Shown here piece by piece: positions 13,801 to 24,860 of a stretch of 64,000 nt of DNA. A model generated the notes under the pieces. That model did not search any database, had not been told where the DNA came from, and saw only the letters and a program-made list of their open reading frames with translations. Positions within the stretch are counted from its first letter, which is position 1; each line of letters begins with the position of its first letter. The translations under genes were made by a program, and so were the position numbers. The stretch is taken from the NCBI GenBank assembly GCA_050084985.1, contig JBITNC010000002.1, positions 19,220,001 to 19,284,000 of the forward strand, written 5' to 3'. The stretch comes from Nageia nagi (taxonomy: Eukaryota; Pinophyta).

Positions 13801-13881
13801 GTCATCTCCAAATGTTGCAAATGACTTGATGGACATATGCCTATTGATGTTTGGAATTCCTATAATCAAAGGTGTTGCCAT
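10850..13881 (-). pseudogene. Long decayed protein-coding remnant of unknown family
   Basis: Read on the minus strand from 13881, the sequence gives a chain of open segments. It begins MATPLIIGIPNINRHM.. (13881-13651), a basic, Lys/Arg/Tyr-rich start, and continues through about 12540-12115 (MDLTSIEEEKRVIDKYEEAY.., charged and probably helical) and 11991-11800. It ends in acidic and then helical stretches near 11650-10880. The intervening stretches read as amino-acid-like text with scattered stops, and the frame changes several times, as expected of one long decayed ORF. I do not recognise the family and see no zinc finger, RT or transposase motif. It could be an extra ORF of a retroelement or a lineage-specific gene. 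Boundaries are approximate. Confidence 0.4.
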
Positions 13882-14107
13882 TATAATACTTATTATTATT
13901 ATGAGTAAAACCCTTGCTCTAGCTATTCAAATCTTTAAACTTTGAATTCAATTCGAGCCTCCTTTGAATGCAACAATCACCTAGAAATATTATATGGAGA
14001 AAAAACTTGATATATGATCTAAATAAGGGGTAGAATTAGGGCTTATATGGTCACTCTAGAGTTTATGAGACATAAAACTTAGTTTTGTGATCAAATGAAA
14101 TATTTGT

Positions 14108-14232
14108 GTGATGATATCTTATATACACCGATCATATATCTTATATATTTCCATCATATATCTTATATATGCTCATCATATATCTTCATATACACCCATC
14201 ATATATCTTTATATACGTCCATCATATATCTT
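14108..14232. repeat. ATATAC-CCCAT short-motif cluster, copy 2
   Basis: At least five units of about 22-27 bp of the form CATCATATATCTTATATACNCC follow each other. They match the clusters at 9840-9970 and 38030-38560. Confidence 0.75.
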
Positions 14233-14580
14233 ATGGTCAAATGATGGCTTATGCAATAAGTGAATACTTTATGCAATGGAGTCATGGCTTATGAGGTAAG
14301 GGAAAAATTGATAAGTATAAGCTTGTGTTGCCATAACATGCCTTATGTGGCAGAGTAACACCTTATGCAATGGTTTAATTCCTTATGTGGTGAAAGAATT
14401 CATTATGCGATGGACCCTAAAAAACCCCTTATAAACCTTATGCAGTAAATTAGACCTAATGTGACAAAGAGAAGTGTTATGCGATGAAGCATAAATGATC
14501 CTTTATAAGCCTTATGTGATAGAAATGAAGAAAAGAGTTATGTGGTGGAGAACAAAGTTGTGCGATGGATTGACATTCAT
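14233..14580. repeat. CTTATGYGRTGR short-motif repeats
   Basis: The word CCTTATG(T/C)(G/A)(G/A)T or ATTATGCGATGGA recurs about every 20-35 bases over 350 bp, with spacers of variable sequence. It is a decayed simple array. Confidence 0.55.
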
Positions 14581-15134
14581 CAATTTTTATGATTTTTGAG
14601 GCATTTAAAGGAAAACATGATAGAAAAATAGCATTAAATGATGCCTAATTTGCTTGTAAGGTCAATTTGCAAAATTGCTGAGTCATTTTGAGCCAAATTT
14701 TCTAGTGCAATATGCAAGGAAAATTTGTAAAAATTAGGCATTTTCATGGGTGTGCTAACAACAACCACTAATTGTATTGCATGATTCATGGTTGTTGCAA
14801 TGATTGGATGAATATGATATGATTCAATGAAACAAATTGTTGGTATTTTTATCCCTTGAAATTGCAAATTCTACATTAAACAATATTGTAATTAAAACAT
14901 AGAATTTGGGCCTAGATTTCTATAGATCTATTATTTACAATTTTACAAGAGTTGTGAAAATTAGTTCAATACCATGACTATGTATAAAAAAGGGCTTTCA
15001 AAAATACCCCATCAATATATGTAAAGAATGATTAAATTTATCAATTTTTTACAAATGCTTACTAATAAAATTATTTGCAAAAAGCAAATAAACATCATTT
15101 AATTTCCAACTGAATGAAAACAAGATTGAAATTA

Positions 15135-15330
15135 TAGAAACACTGTCAAACAATCATTATGTTAGATATATTTTTATCATAAACACTATCAAAAATTCAT
15201 ATACATTTTTGTCCCAAATATACATTTATGTCAATAGGTCATATACATTTCTATACCAAATATACATTTTTGTTAAAAAGTCATATACATTTCTATCAAA
15301 AAGTCATAAACACTGTCAAAAAGTCATTAT
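15135..15330. repeat. Short tandem repeat, units of about 35 bp
   Basis: Words AAAAAGTCATATACATTT and CCAAATATACATTT(T/A)TGT alternate four to five times, flanked by AAACACTGTCAAA on both sides (about 15140 and 15310). Confidence 0.65.
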
Positions 15331-15954
15331 CAAGGATTATACATGGACAATGGGATGGGAATGAAGCATATTTTTCTATTGTGTGATAAGAAGTCCAAAT
15401 ATGGATCATGCATGAATGGATATTTTTCATCTACAGTATTTTTCACATCAAAATGCAATTTGTTATAGTAATGCTTGTAAAACTTTCTATATATTTTCCT
15501 TTATGATTTTCTTTACTCTCTATTATTCCCATGCAATGGGATGGTTTCAAATATAGGCGACTATTTTTCCTTACATTTTTTGCCTCCATAAGCATTTTAT
15601 TATGTAGAGACATCTATTGGGGTATTTTTATGGATTTATATTTAAACTTCTTTGTTGTGACTAATTCTTGTATGTCTCCACTATCCACTCCTAGGGTTAC
15701 CTGCTATGAAATTCAAAATCTATAAGTTACTACATAAAAAGTTAAATGAAGTACATTGTACATAAAATGAAATTAAATAACAAAATACATATTTTCATAT
15801 TATAATTATTCAAAAAAAACTAAACTAAACATAACTACATTATTCAAATTTACTTTACAATGGTCATTTACTTAGACAAAGATATTAGAATTGTAGAAAA
15901 GTTTTAAGTTAGAAAATGTCCTATGAGGATTTTACATGTGATATATTTCAATGT

Positions 15955-16116
15955 CACCTATTGAAATGACTTTTTCTCTTTTTTTTTTCCTCATTTTCTA
16001 GCAAGTTACAAGTCTTAGGTGGCTTCATTCCTCCAAGAGAAACTTTGGAGTTAAACCAAGCATCTCTCTTGCCTTCATCCCTTTTGATAGCAAGAGGAGT
16101 TATCCCCATTGTTGGT
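15955..16116 (-). other. Possible interrupted exon beside the insertion site of element E
   Basis: The minus strand reads RPTMGITPLAIKRDEGKRDAW.. with a stop near 15954. Beyond element E (31046-31090, minus strand) the text NKGALRKTLGLRYRF is open in a frame that would join this one once E and one target-duplication copy are ignored. I do not recognise the protein. Confidence 0.25.
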
Positions 16117-16121
16117 CTAAA

Positions 16122-16834
16122 TGTAGACCCAAAAATATGTAATAAATAAATAAATACACAAATAAATAAATGGTTTATGAATACAATTATTAGATCATAA
16201 TAGATATACATGAAAAGTATGCACCTAATATAAAGTGTGTGCATAATCCTCAAAAGTAAATAGCAATGAATATTTGGAGTTTTGGGACCAAACTTGTAGT
16301 GAGCTCATAGTTAATATTTGTGTGCATGAAATAATAGCTCAACCATCCAATACTAGAACCCTCAATGTATAATATGCACATTGCTATTGTTTTAGGAGAA
16401 ACACACCATTGGCTGCATGGAATGTGTCGAGTTATGATGTGCTCTAAAGATAGAAAGTTTAGAGCTTAGAATATAACAAGTTCTCAAGATAGATGGCATC
16501 CAAAGACACTGTTACAATTGACAACCACCTATCAAAGTTCTTTATCAATATTAAAAAAGTTTCAATAGTTGGAGATCAACCTATCCACCCATTTATATAG
16601 CCTATGAAAGATATAGAAAAGAGTGAAGGTCGACCTCATGCAATAATATAATCATTGTTATATTCAAGATATTTTAAAATAAGACCCTTGATATATGATA
16701 TAGCATTTAATATAACACATGGAATTACATTATAATATCCTTTTATATTGACATATGTAATATTTCATTAAATCATTTAAGAAGTCTAAATATGATTTAT
16801 TAAATAAATAATAAATCATTTTTAGGCATTTACA
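16122..16834 (-). repeat. 3' LTR of element E
   Basis: The segment pairs with 30329-31040 over its full length, with roughly one difference in ten by eye. On the minus strand it starts TGTAAATGCC and ends GGGTCTACA. A TATATAAAT box lies at 16599-16591. Confidence 0.93.
16591..16599 (-). promoter_or_regulatory. TATA box in the 3' LTR of element E
   Basis: TATATAAAT on the minus strand, conserved at the equivalent place of the other LTR (30797-30805). Confidence 0.6.
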
Positions 16835-16850
16835 TTTTGCCCCTCTTTAG
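16835..16850 (-). promoter_or_regulatory. Polypurine tract of element E
   Basis: On the minus strand CTAAAGAGGGGCAAAA directly precedes the LTR start, the expected position of the plus-strand primer. Confidence 0.75.
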
Positions 16851-18799
16851 ATATCTAATAAAAAGCATTGAAATTACATAATCCAATTAGAGAATAGAAG
16901 AAAATTTTCAATAGTAAAGGGGAATTCCCTATTTTGATCAATATGTAGAGAATGGTATGTTATTTGCCCCCTTTTGGTCTTGGTTTCCTCTAGCTCATGC
17001 TGCATCAGGTAAGCAACCCAAAAAAAGGAGTCCCTATATGAGGTGAGTGGTCAATGCCAATTCTACTCACTTAGATAATACTTATAGAAAAATGCAAAAT
17101 ATACTTGCATAGATCACATACATGAATGATTAGACAATGTAAATAAAAAGGATGAAATAAATATAATATGTAGTGTATCACTATGGTTGATATGACACCT
17201 AGTGTTATAAATCATGAATATTTATAGACTACTATGATAGACAACTCATACTTTATGAAGATCAAACACATGAGGTCCTCTTTAATGCCCCAAGCTTGTA
17301 ATATCCATAATGTATAAACTACTATGATAGATAACTCATAGTCTATAGAGGCCAAGCTTATGAGAACTTTTCATGACTCAAGATTGGGATATCCTGTAAA
17401 ATAAGAGATTTTACTCATTGAACAAACTTGGCTTGAAAATAATTATGAATAGAATGATGAACAATAACATTCAATTTTGATCAATATACCAAATATTAAA
17501 TAATTGTTGGCCTTTCATTACAGTATTTTGATTTGCATAAATTTTCAAAGTGAATACATGTCATTGGTAGTGTGGTATGCCTAAAAGTTTTCAATCATGT
17601 CTTCAACAATTTTGATCAATATCAATAAAACATTGCATCTATATGAAAGAATCACATAAATGAGCAAATATTCAATGAAATTTTAATATGCTCCAATTAC
17701 AAATAATTTAGTCATTATACATCACTAGTGGTGTGAGTTTTTTCATATGAAGCATAGAAATTTGTAATATATTCAATCGATGATCATCTATATCAGTTTG
17801 CATCATGTTAGATTCGAACTAACATTGCCATTTGTCATAAAATTTTCAAGATACATAAATAATTAGCAACATTTTACCATATATTCAATTTTTCTATAAA
17901 ATATGTATAGAATAAAAGAGACATTGCTTTGAGCTTTTAGCATTAGGAAATTATAACATACATTTGAAAGCATATGCAATTATATCTTTTCCACACTACT
18001 AGTGATGCTTAAATGGATGATCTAATCTTAAAGAAAAATGGCACATCCAATTAGCAATGGAACATGAATTTTCAAGTATATACCAATCGTAAACCATGCA
18101 CAATTTTAGAGATGAAAAATTGGTATAAAATTTAAATCAAACTGACCTTTAACAATAAAATTTTAACATTTGCAATGATCCAATACTCAAAATGATGATT
18201 TAATCAAATCTATGATAATGAAAATTAAAGTAGCACATTTGAAATTTCTAAGAATTTGATTAAATCCATGTCGCTAGAGGTGTGTATTTAATATAAATAA
18301 AACTAAATAATGTAAAATAATAATAAATGATCAGATATTCAATGTGAAGAAGTAAAATGCACATTTTTACCATTTGTAATCAATAAACGTTGGATGGAAT
18401 ACCAATTTGGAGAAAATGATGCTACTAGTAGTGTAAAAGTAGTAAAATTGATTTTGAAAAAGAAATTGTAGTCATGTAAAATAATTTTAGATGTAAAATA
18501 CATAAAAAATAATATGTTGAAGCAATAATGGGCATTCAATGTTAAGACCTAGGATTCTAGTTATAAAATTAGGGATATATAAGCGATGATTTTGACTTTT
18601 AGGTTCATTTTAGCTTTAGCTTTTTATATTTTTTGGTGCTTTTGCTTCCTATTGGCTAGCAGCTTGCTAACTTGGAAACATCATCCATTTCAATTTATTG
18701 TATCTCCTTTTGATTTGTTAGCCTATTGCCCTTTGTCATTGATGAATGTGAGATCCCATGCTTTTTACCACAAGACCCTTTAAACCACATGGTGTTGAT
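16851..18799. other. Internal non-coding part of element E
   Basis: No coding domain is seen. A segment around 17215-17300 is repeated at 17325-17400 (CTACTATGATAGA(C/T)AACTCATA). A short motif like TCACTAGTGGTGTG recurs loosely near 17560, 17725, 17995, 18270, 18425 and again near 27620. The last part (18586-18783) has a hydrophobic plus-strand frame of 65 codons that I cannot assign. Confidence 0.45.
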
Positions 18800-19347
18800 T
18801 TACCTGTTACCTATCAAAAGGTGAATGCAGATTAGAGAGGATTTGGATGCCTAATCACTAGATGTTGGGGTCATATAGCAAAGTATATCCATTCATTTCC
18901 TTTTGACCACATGGTGAGCTTCCTTTAACTATATTTTAGCATCTTGGTCTAATTCAAATGTGCATTCTATTCTCTTTCTATATGTTAGTCCATTTATTTC
19001 TAATTTGAAATGTTTAATATATGAATTTTAGTTTTAATATATTTGTTTTTCCCCTTTTAGGAATATAAGGTCTTAATTTGGGGTATACCCATGGCTACAG
19101 TCATGCTAGATAAGTCTAGGATATGGCCAATGATAGATCACATAAATGACATATTGACATGGTGTGGGCTAGTATACCTAGCCATTAATGGACACATCCA
19201 ACAAGATGTGCCACTTTTGATAGTGCTAGCAGAGCACTAGGATCCATATTGTAATACCTTTCACCTACACACAGGTGAAATGACTATCACACTCCTATAT
19301 GTTTACCAGATATGAGGAATTCCCATTAGGGGAAGATTAGTGATGGA
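18800..19347 (+). pseudogene. Plant mobile domain (PMD) protein, N-terminal part, antisense within element E
   Basis: Past a likely intron at 18914-19060 (GTGAGC...CCCCTTTTAG, 147 bp) the plus strand reads EYKVLIWGIPMATVMLDK.. and then LVYLAINGHIQQDVP.. and FHLHTGEMTITL..VYQI.GIPIRGRLVMD. The FHLHTGEMTITL block followed by a GIPI..GR turn is the signature of the plant mobile domain (aminotransferase-like, PF10536). Stops at about 19239 and near 19315 break it. It runs exactly to the edge of element F at 19347; its continuation is at 25700. PMD proteins are transposon-associated in plants, and PMD-like antisense frames have been reported in Tat-type gypsy elements. This frame is opposite to E, fitting that pattern. 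Confidence 0.72.
18914..19060 (+). other. Candidate spliceosomal intron in the PMD frame
   Basis: The sequence starts GTGAGCTTCC and ends with a pyrimidine-rich CCCCTTTTAG. It is AT-rich, and removing it joins FPFDHM to EYKVLIWG in one frame. Confidence 0.55.
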
Positions 19348-20022
19348 TGTTTATGAATAAAAGTGTATTTCAAGAATGCAAATAAATGAATACCTATAGT
19401 CCTGGAAGAATATTATATCTATTTGTAAATTCTAAGCTAATAGATAGCAATTTATAATAAGATAAGCTAATATATAAGATAATGAATAACTAGAATTGAA
19501 ATGACATTACCGAACAAGATTGAATTTATGTACTTACCTCACAAAATGTACCTAATATGGATAAACAAAAGATACTGATGAAGCCCCAACAACTAACGAA
19601 GTCTACACTCAAAGTTGTGGAGCAAGATGATCCAAAAAGAAGGCCATAAGTGATCTATTTCATGCTCAAAAGGAGAATCAATAGTCTACTTTCATCTATA
19701 AAGGAGTACTGATGGTCTTTGTTAGAATGCAGTCCATTTTAAACTAATTTTGGGCCTCCACATAGACTCTTGATAGTCTTAGTTTGATACTTAGATAGGC
19801 TTAGAATTTTCAAGATGCTTGCATAAGGAAGTACATAGACCCAACCTTGAATGGTGGTGTCAAGAGACACCTAAAATATTTCCATCATCAAGACTGGATA
19901 TGGTATCATGTATCTACTTGATGTGTACTTACTATTACATCTCTATTTTTATAGATAATAATATGACCTACTCCTTAGGTCGATGTGTACCTACATAAAC
20001 AAGGTTAGTCCACAATACATAA
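19348..20022 (-). repeat. 3' LTR of element F
   Basis: It matches 24861-25537, with about 12% differences over the first 225 bases by eye, mostly C/T and G/A. It begins TGTTTATGAATAAAAG on the plus strand. The match ends at CACAATACATAA; a private stretch to about 20137 (ending ATAACA) may be the rest of U3. Confidence 0.85.
19941..19953 (-). promoter_or_regulatory. TATA box in the 3' LTR of element F
   Basis: On the minus strand TATAAAAATAGAG; the equivalent in the other LTR is TATATAAATAGGG at 25468-25456. Confidence 0.6.
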
Positions 20023-20469
20023 CGCTAGTATATTCAAGATAAACATTGATATCATTAAATTAAATATTATAGGTGTGTATTAGTACAAGAAAATGTATTT
20101 ATTTAAATGCATAAATAAATTTTATGAAATAACAGATGCCCCACTTTGGAAGAGAAATTGATATCACTAGGTGCATTGAGATTTTTCATTCAAAGTACAA
20201 ATCAAGATGTCATAGCAATGAAGTATTAACAAGCATTGATAAGCATAATACCAACACTAATCAATCTGAACTTCAACAAATATTGTAATATAGTAAAACT
20301 TGTAAAAGCTAGATATGGGTTGAGAAAAATCCCTAGGATGATGTTTTTTAATTTTCCCCTTGTCATGATATTGACAAAACATGACCACACATGACCCTAT
20401 TGAAAAGATAACATATGACATATGACAACACATGACCACACATGAAAACACAAGTGAATAGCATACTAT

Positions 20470-21190
20470 AGTAGAATGGGAGCTCAACTCTGTACCAAGA
20501 GGCATGATAATATGAGAGCTAAAACTCTATGCCAAGAGGTATGATATGATGATGAGAGCTAAAACTCTACACCAAGATGCATGATAATATGAGAGTTAAA
20601 ACTCTATGCCAAGAGGTATGATATGATGATGAGAGCTAAAACTCTACACCAAGAGGCATGATATGATAATGAGAGATAAAACTCTACACCAAGAGGTATG
20701 ATATGATAATGAGAGTTGAAACTCTATTCCAAGAGGCATGATATAATTATGAGAGCTAAAACTCTGCAGCAAGAGGCATGATATGATAATGAGAGTTGAA
20801 ACTCTATGCCAAGAGGTATGATATGATAACGAGAGCTAAAAATCTACACCAAGAGGTATGATATGATGATGAGAGTTGAAACTCTATGCCAAGAGGCATG
20901 ATATGATGATGAGAGCTAAAACTCTACACTAAGAGGAATGATATGATGATGAGAGCTAAAACTCTATGCCAAGAGGTATGATATGATGATGAGAGCTAAA
21001 ACTCTACACTAAGAGGAATGATATGATGATAAGAGCTAAAACTCTATGCCAAGAGGCATGATATGATGATGAGAGCTAAAAATTTATGCCAAGAGGCATG
21101 ATAGTATGTAATAAAGCCTAAAAATTTATGCTAAATAACCATGATGTCTATGTGGGAGCTAAAACTCCATGCCAAGAGGCATATAACAAA
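20470..21190 (-). repeat. Tandem array of 37-40-bp units in the 3' region of element F
   Basis: About 18 units carry GAGAGCTAAAACTCTACACC (or the variant GAGAGTTGAAACTCTATGCC) followed by AAGAGGCATGATATGATGAT. The variant with AGAGTT..AACTCT contains a 6-bp inverted repeat. Scattered relatives of the unit recur at 21771-22000. Confidence 0.92.
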
Positions 21191-21770
21191 AATACAATCC
21201 AAGATATATCCATATAGATAATTCATCATTGTGTCTAGCAAATCAAGATATTCAATCTGACAAAATAAGGAATATAGGTAGTCCTTAACTATAAAAAAAG
21301 GTTGTAGGTGGTCCTCTTATTAAGGAATTTTTGAAAATTGTAAAACCTAGACAATGGTGTATTCTTGCTACTTCTAATTGACTATTCTATTTATCTATTT
21401 GTAATCTGTAGATATGCAAATCAAGACTATCTAGGGATATGTGCTCTTGAAATATTATAAAAGAGGGTTGACCTCCCTTTCATTATCACTTGAATTTTTA
21501 GAGTGGAGAGTGCTCAAGAGTTTTGAAAACCTATTTTATGGGTGCTTGTTCTTGATTTTGATACTATCAACCATGTTGCCCCTAGTTGACATTGTTGTGC
21601 TCCATGAGCTTTAATGATAACTTGCAAAAGAATGAGTTCTAGGGTCCATAGCCATCTACTAAGAGGTCACTAACAATAATTACCCATTTTTTTGATGTAT
21701 TTTGATATGTAAAGTATAACCCTTTCATGTCACTAATAGTTCTATCCATTGATCTTGTGGAAGCTAGACT
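21191..21770. other. Non-coding part of the 3' region of element F
   Basis: No gene is seen. It separates the main tandem array from a smaller cluster of related units. Confidence 0.5.
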
Positions 21771-22000
21771 TCCTATTGAGGGGCATAATGATCAAACTAG
21801 GAATTGAGACTTTTCCAAGAGGCATATTGCAATGAGTATGAGAGCTGAAACTTTGCACTAAAAGGCATATTGTAATGAGGGGTGGAGCTAAAACTTTGCC
21901 AAGAGGAATGAAACTAAGATGATGATTTAAGAGTTGAAACTCTGCTAAGAGGCATGCAAATCTTATGATTTGGGAGCTTAAAATTTTTACCAAGGGGTAT
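21771..22000 (-). repeat. Second cluster of the 37-40-bp unit in element F
   Basis: Four to five diverged units keep the pattern GAG(A/C)(T/C)GAAAC or GAGCTAAAAC, then CCAAGAGGCAT. They are like the array at 20470-21190 but more decayed. Confidence 0.7.
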
Positions 22001-22197
22001 CTAATGATTTTTACTTTTGCTATTTTTGACTATTCAATAGGAACATGGATGGTGCTTTTCTACTAAAATAGAGTGCTAGTGCTTCTCTTTTGATATCTAA
22101 ATGACCTTCTATATTGGATTTTATGTCATCTATTCCATGCTTATTCCTATAGTAACATTTTTATGGAAACAGATGAACGGGATGACCCATAGATTTC

Positions 22198-22820
22198 CTA
22201 GATGTGATACTTCTTTAGGTGCCTAGTATTAATGAGATTTTTAAGAACCTCCCCATATAATGTAGATAATCTATATGCACCTCTACCAAAGACCTCTATG
22301 GTGGTGTATGGGCCAACCCAATTTGGTTCAAACTTTCCTTTAAGTTCATCTTTTGCTATAATGTTAGAAATGTTCTCTTGGATAACCATATCCCCAAGCT
22401 CAAATGCTTTGGGCATCATTTTATTTCCATAGTCCATATTTATTCTTTGTTGATATGTTTTGATATGCTCTAGTGCATTAATTATTTTCTCATCTAATGC
22501 CTCTAACTAATTTAACCTTGCTTTCCATTAATGTGGTCCCTTCATGATATCTTTAAGTGCAATTCTCAAATAAGGGATCTCAATTTCAATGGGAATGATT
22601 GCTTCATCACCATACATAAGAGAGTATGGAGTAGCACCTATTAATGTTCTTTCACTTATTCTATATTGTTATTAATGTCTATGATGGTATAGAAACTAAA
22701 CCTGATATCCCTGACATTGATTCTCTATAATGCTTTTCTATATATTTGATCATTTTTAGCTAGGATAGCCTCATCTTTTGCATCATATGAAACAAACCTC
22801 TCAGGGAGAACATAATTGCA
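22198..22820 (-). pseudogene. Gypsy integrase, C-terminal part (element F)
   Basis: Minus-strand text at about 22660-22560 reads ERTLIGATPYSLMYGDEAI.. followed by PIEIEIPYLRI, the end of a gypsy integrase core. The last 79 codons (22437-22198) read FELGDMVIQENI.. and GKFEPNWVGPYTTIEVFGRG.. and end in NTRHLKKYHI, the DNA-binding C-terminal domain of Tat-like integrases. Stops near 22510 and a frame change near 22660 break it. The catalytic residues of the core lie in the deleted part. The polyprotein ends at 22198, just before the long 3' region. Confidence 0.8.
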
Positions 22821-22989
22821 CTACTTAGCTATCTACTCATCTACTTCTACCTTGTAAACATTTCCTTTAGAACAAAACTTGAAACATCTATGCAAAGTTG
22901 AAACATCTTAGCTATATACTCATCTACTTCTACCTTGTAAACATTTACTTAGCTATCTACTCATCTACTCATCTACTTTGTCCATGTCA
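22821..22989 (-). other. Deletion junction of element F with a local duplication
   Basis: ACTTAGCTATCTACTCATCTACTTCTACC and nearby words occur twice or three times within about 150 bp, between the protease end and the integrase tail. This marks where RT, RNase H and most of integrase were lost. Confidence 0.5.
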
Positions 22990-24767
22990 TCTATCCAAGG
23001 TCTTCTAAGAATGAAATTAAAATAAGGTTTTCCATATGTAATGTAGAAGAGGATATGAAGTACCTTGTTTCCTACTTTGATTAGAAGTGTGATGATTCCT
23101 ATACATTTCTTTGGAATACCATCAAACCCCTTAACTTTGATGGTAGTCTCTTCTCTTGGAGGTAATAAATTTGGATCAAACTATGAAAGCAAGTGAGTGG
23201 TGGTAATATTCAAACCTGCCCCACCATCTAGCAATGATCTCTTAACCATATTGCCAAACATATTCACTATAATAAATAATTATGGATGTAATTGGATTAC
23301 ATCCTTGCTAAGCCTTTCACTAGGGTGAAAAGTGATAACATCCCCTTTACTCCATATTTTTATCTTTTCCACAAAAGCAGTGATTGAGATATTCCTATCT
23401 ATTTGACTATTCTTGAAAATCTGATTCATCATTTCTTTATGGGATTCTAAAATTTGAACTAAGTCAAATAAACTAACCTTAGCTTATGTATTCTTGAGTT
23501 GCTCAATAAGGTCAAAACTTCTTAGATCTTTAGGAAGCTCTTTCTCACATGTGATAGGATTTGTTCCTACTTTTGATCTTCCTCTTGTAAGTGCTACACA
23601 CACTTTTTCATGGAAAATTACATTCACATGCTACTCTTTCCCTATATATTTAACTTTGGTAGGACACAAATAGAACCCATCCTCTATAAGCCTTTGTATT
23701 TTATTTCTTAAGCCTCCATAACCATTAGTAGCATGGACCTTGGTTTGATGATATTCACAATATTTGTCTTCTTTGTACCATGCTAGCATCTTTGCTAACT
23801 CATCCTCCTCTCGCTTAAGTAAAGGATATAATAGTCCCTTTACCATTAGATCTTTCAACATAAACTTGGAAGGTATATGAAACTTTATGTATTTCCTTTC
23901 TTTCTTATTATCTTCCTTTTCTACTACTTGAATGGATTTATCTTTCTTTGGTGATTATGGTTGCTTATCCTTGGCCCTAGGTTCGTCATCATCTTGATAC
24001 TTCACAAGCCCTAATTTCATTAGGACTTTTTATTTTTTCAATAGCTTATATGCCATATCATAAAATGCTATATGTGTATAATTAATGACATAATATTGTA
24101 AGGAAAATATGACAGCATCCTTGAAAATATTGTTTACCTTTTATTCTATGAGCTTTGTTTTGATTTGTTGCCATGTCTTATTGAATCGTATAATAAAATT
24201 TTCAAGATTTTCATTACTACCTTGCCTCATAGCACATAGATTGGAAACCATGACTTCATGCTTGATATTATGTTTATACTATTCTAGAAATAAGTTTCTC
24301 AATTGTCAAAATGATGTAAGTGACCTTTCAAGTAGAGAATAGAACCATTCATGAGCCTCTCCTTCCAAACTATGAGGAAAGAACTTCACCTGTAATCTCA
24401 AATCCACATTGATTTTGAGCTCACACTCATCTTTGAATCCTTGCAAATTTCTCCTAGGATCTCCCTTCCCACTAAAATTACAAAACTTGGAATCTTTATA
24501 ATCTAATGGTGGCATGCATAAATGGATCTCATCACATAGAGAGCTACCAAACTCAATTTAATTATCTAGTTGAATTGATCCTCTTGCTAGTTGATTAATA
24601 TATCTTTACATACCCTCAAGAGTAGCCTAAATGTTATCATTGTTACTTCCATAATCATGGTTAGCTCCTTCATTAGATGCTTTTGGTCCATCATGCTGAA
24701 TATCTCCCAAGAGCTCATCAAGATCTCTTCTTGAAAGACTTCACAAGAATACTCTTAACTAATTCAT
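22990..24767 (-). pseudogene. Gypsy gag-protease (element F)
   Basis: Gag starts near the minus-strand ATG at 24767. It contains the retrotransposon gag core FSGKGDPRRNLQGFKDECEL.., FFPHSLEGEAHEWFYSL (24515-24306), then a CHYH-type knuckle region KYCEYHQTKVHAT followed by LRNKIQRLIEDG (about 23760-23660). The protease follows with LLDGGAGLN (about 23235) and RRPWIDDMD (about 23000). The DGG active-site triad with GLN is typical of the Tat lineage. Several stops (for example near 24306, 24063, 23630, 23490) break it. It is the only enzyme-bearing part left in F and is not functional. Confidence 0.82.
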
Positions 24768-24842
24768 GTCTAAAACAAATCACAAAATCACTTATTATTC
24801 CTAACTAAAACCCTAGGGTTTTAGCACAAATACTTATGATTC

Positions 24843-24860
24843 ATGTGAAGTTCACCAAAA
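24843..24860 (-). promoter_or_regulatory. Candidate primer binding site of element F
   Basis: Directly inside the 5' LTR the minus strand reads TTTTGGTGAACTTCACAT. A TGG-start within three bases of the LTR end is the normal primer-site layout; I do not assign the tRNA. Confidence 0.55.

Larger units (their letters stand above)
14581..16116. other. Non-coding stretch with a ~35-bp repeat patch
   Basis: Apart from the repeat patch at 15135-15330, I see no gene. A minus-strand frame reaching the insertion point of element E (about 15955-16116) reads RPTMGITPLAIKRDEGK.. and may be the tail of an interrupted exon. Confidence 0.45.

Noticed and set aside
18586-18783. Small membrane protein of 65 codons
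   Set aside because: Hydrophobicity is what AT-rich sequence gives by chance; no start context, neighbour or homology supports it.
20470-21190. Repeat-protein coding sequence in the 37-40-bp array
   Set aside because: Unit length varies and is not a multiple of three; all frames are broken by stops.
22232-22432. Plus-strand frame of 66 codons
   Set aside because: It is the shadow of the integrase C-terminus on the minus strand.
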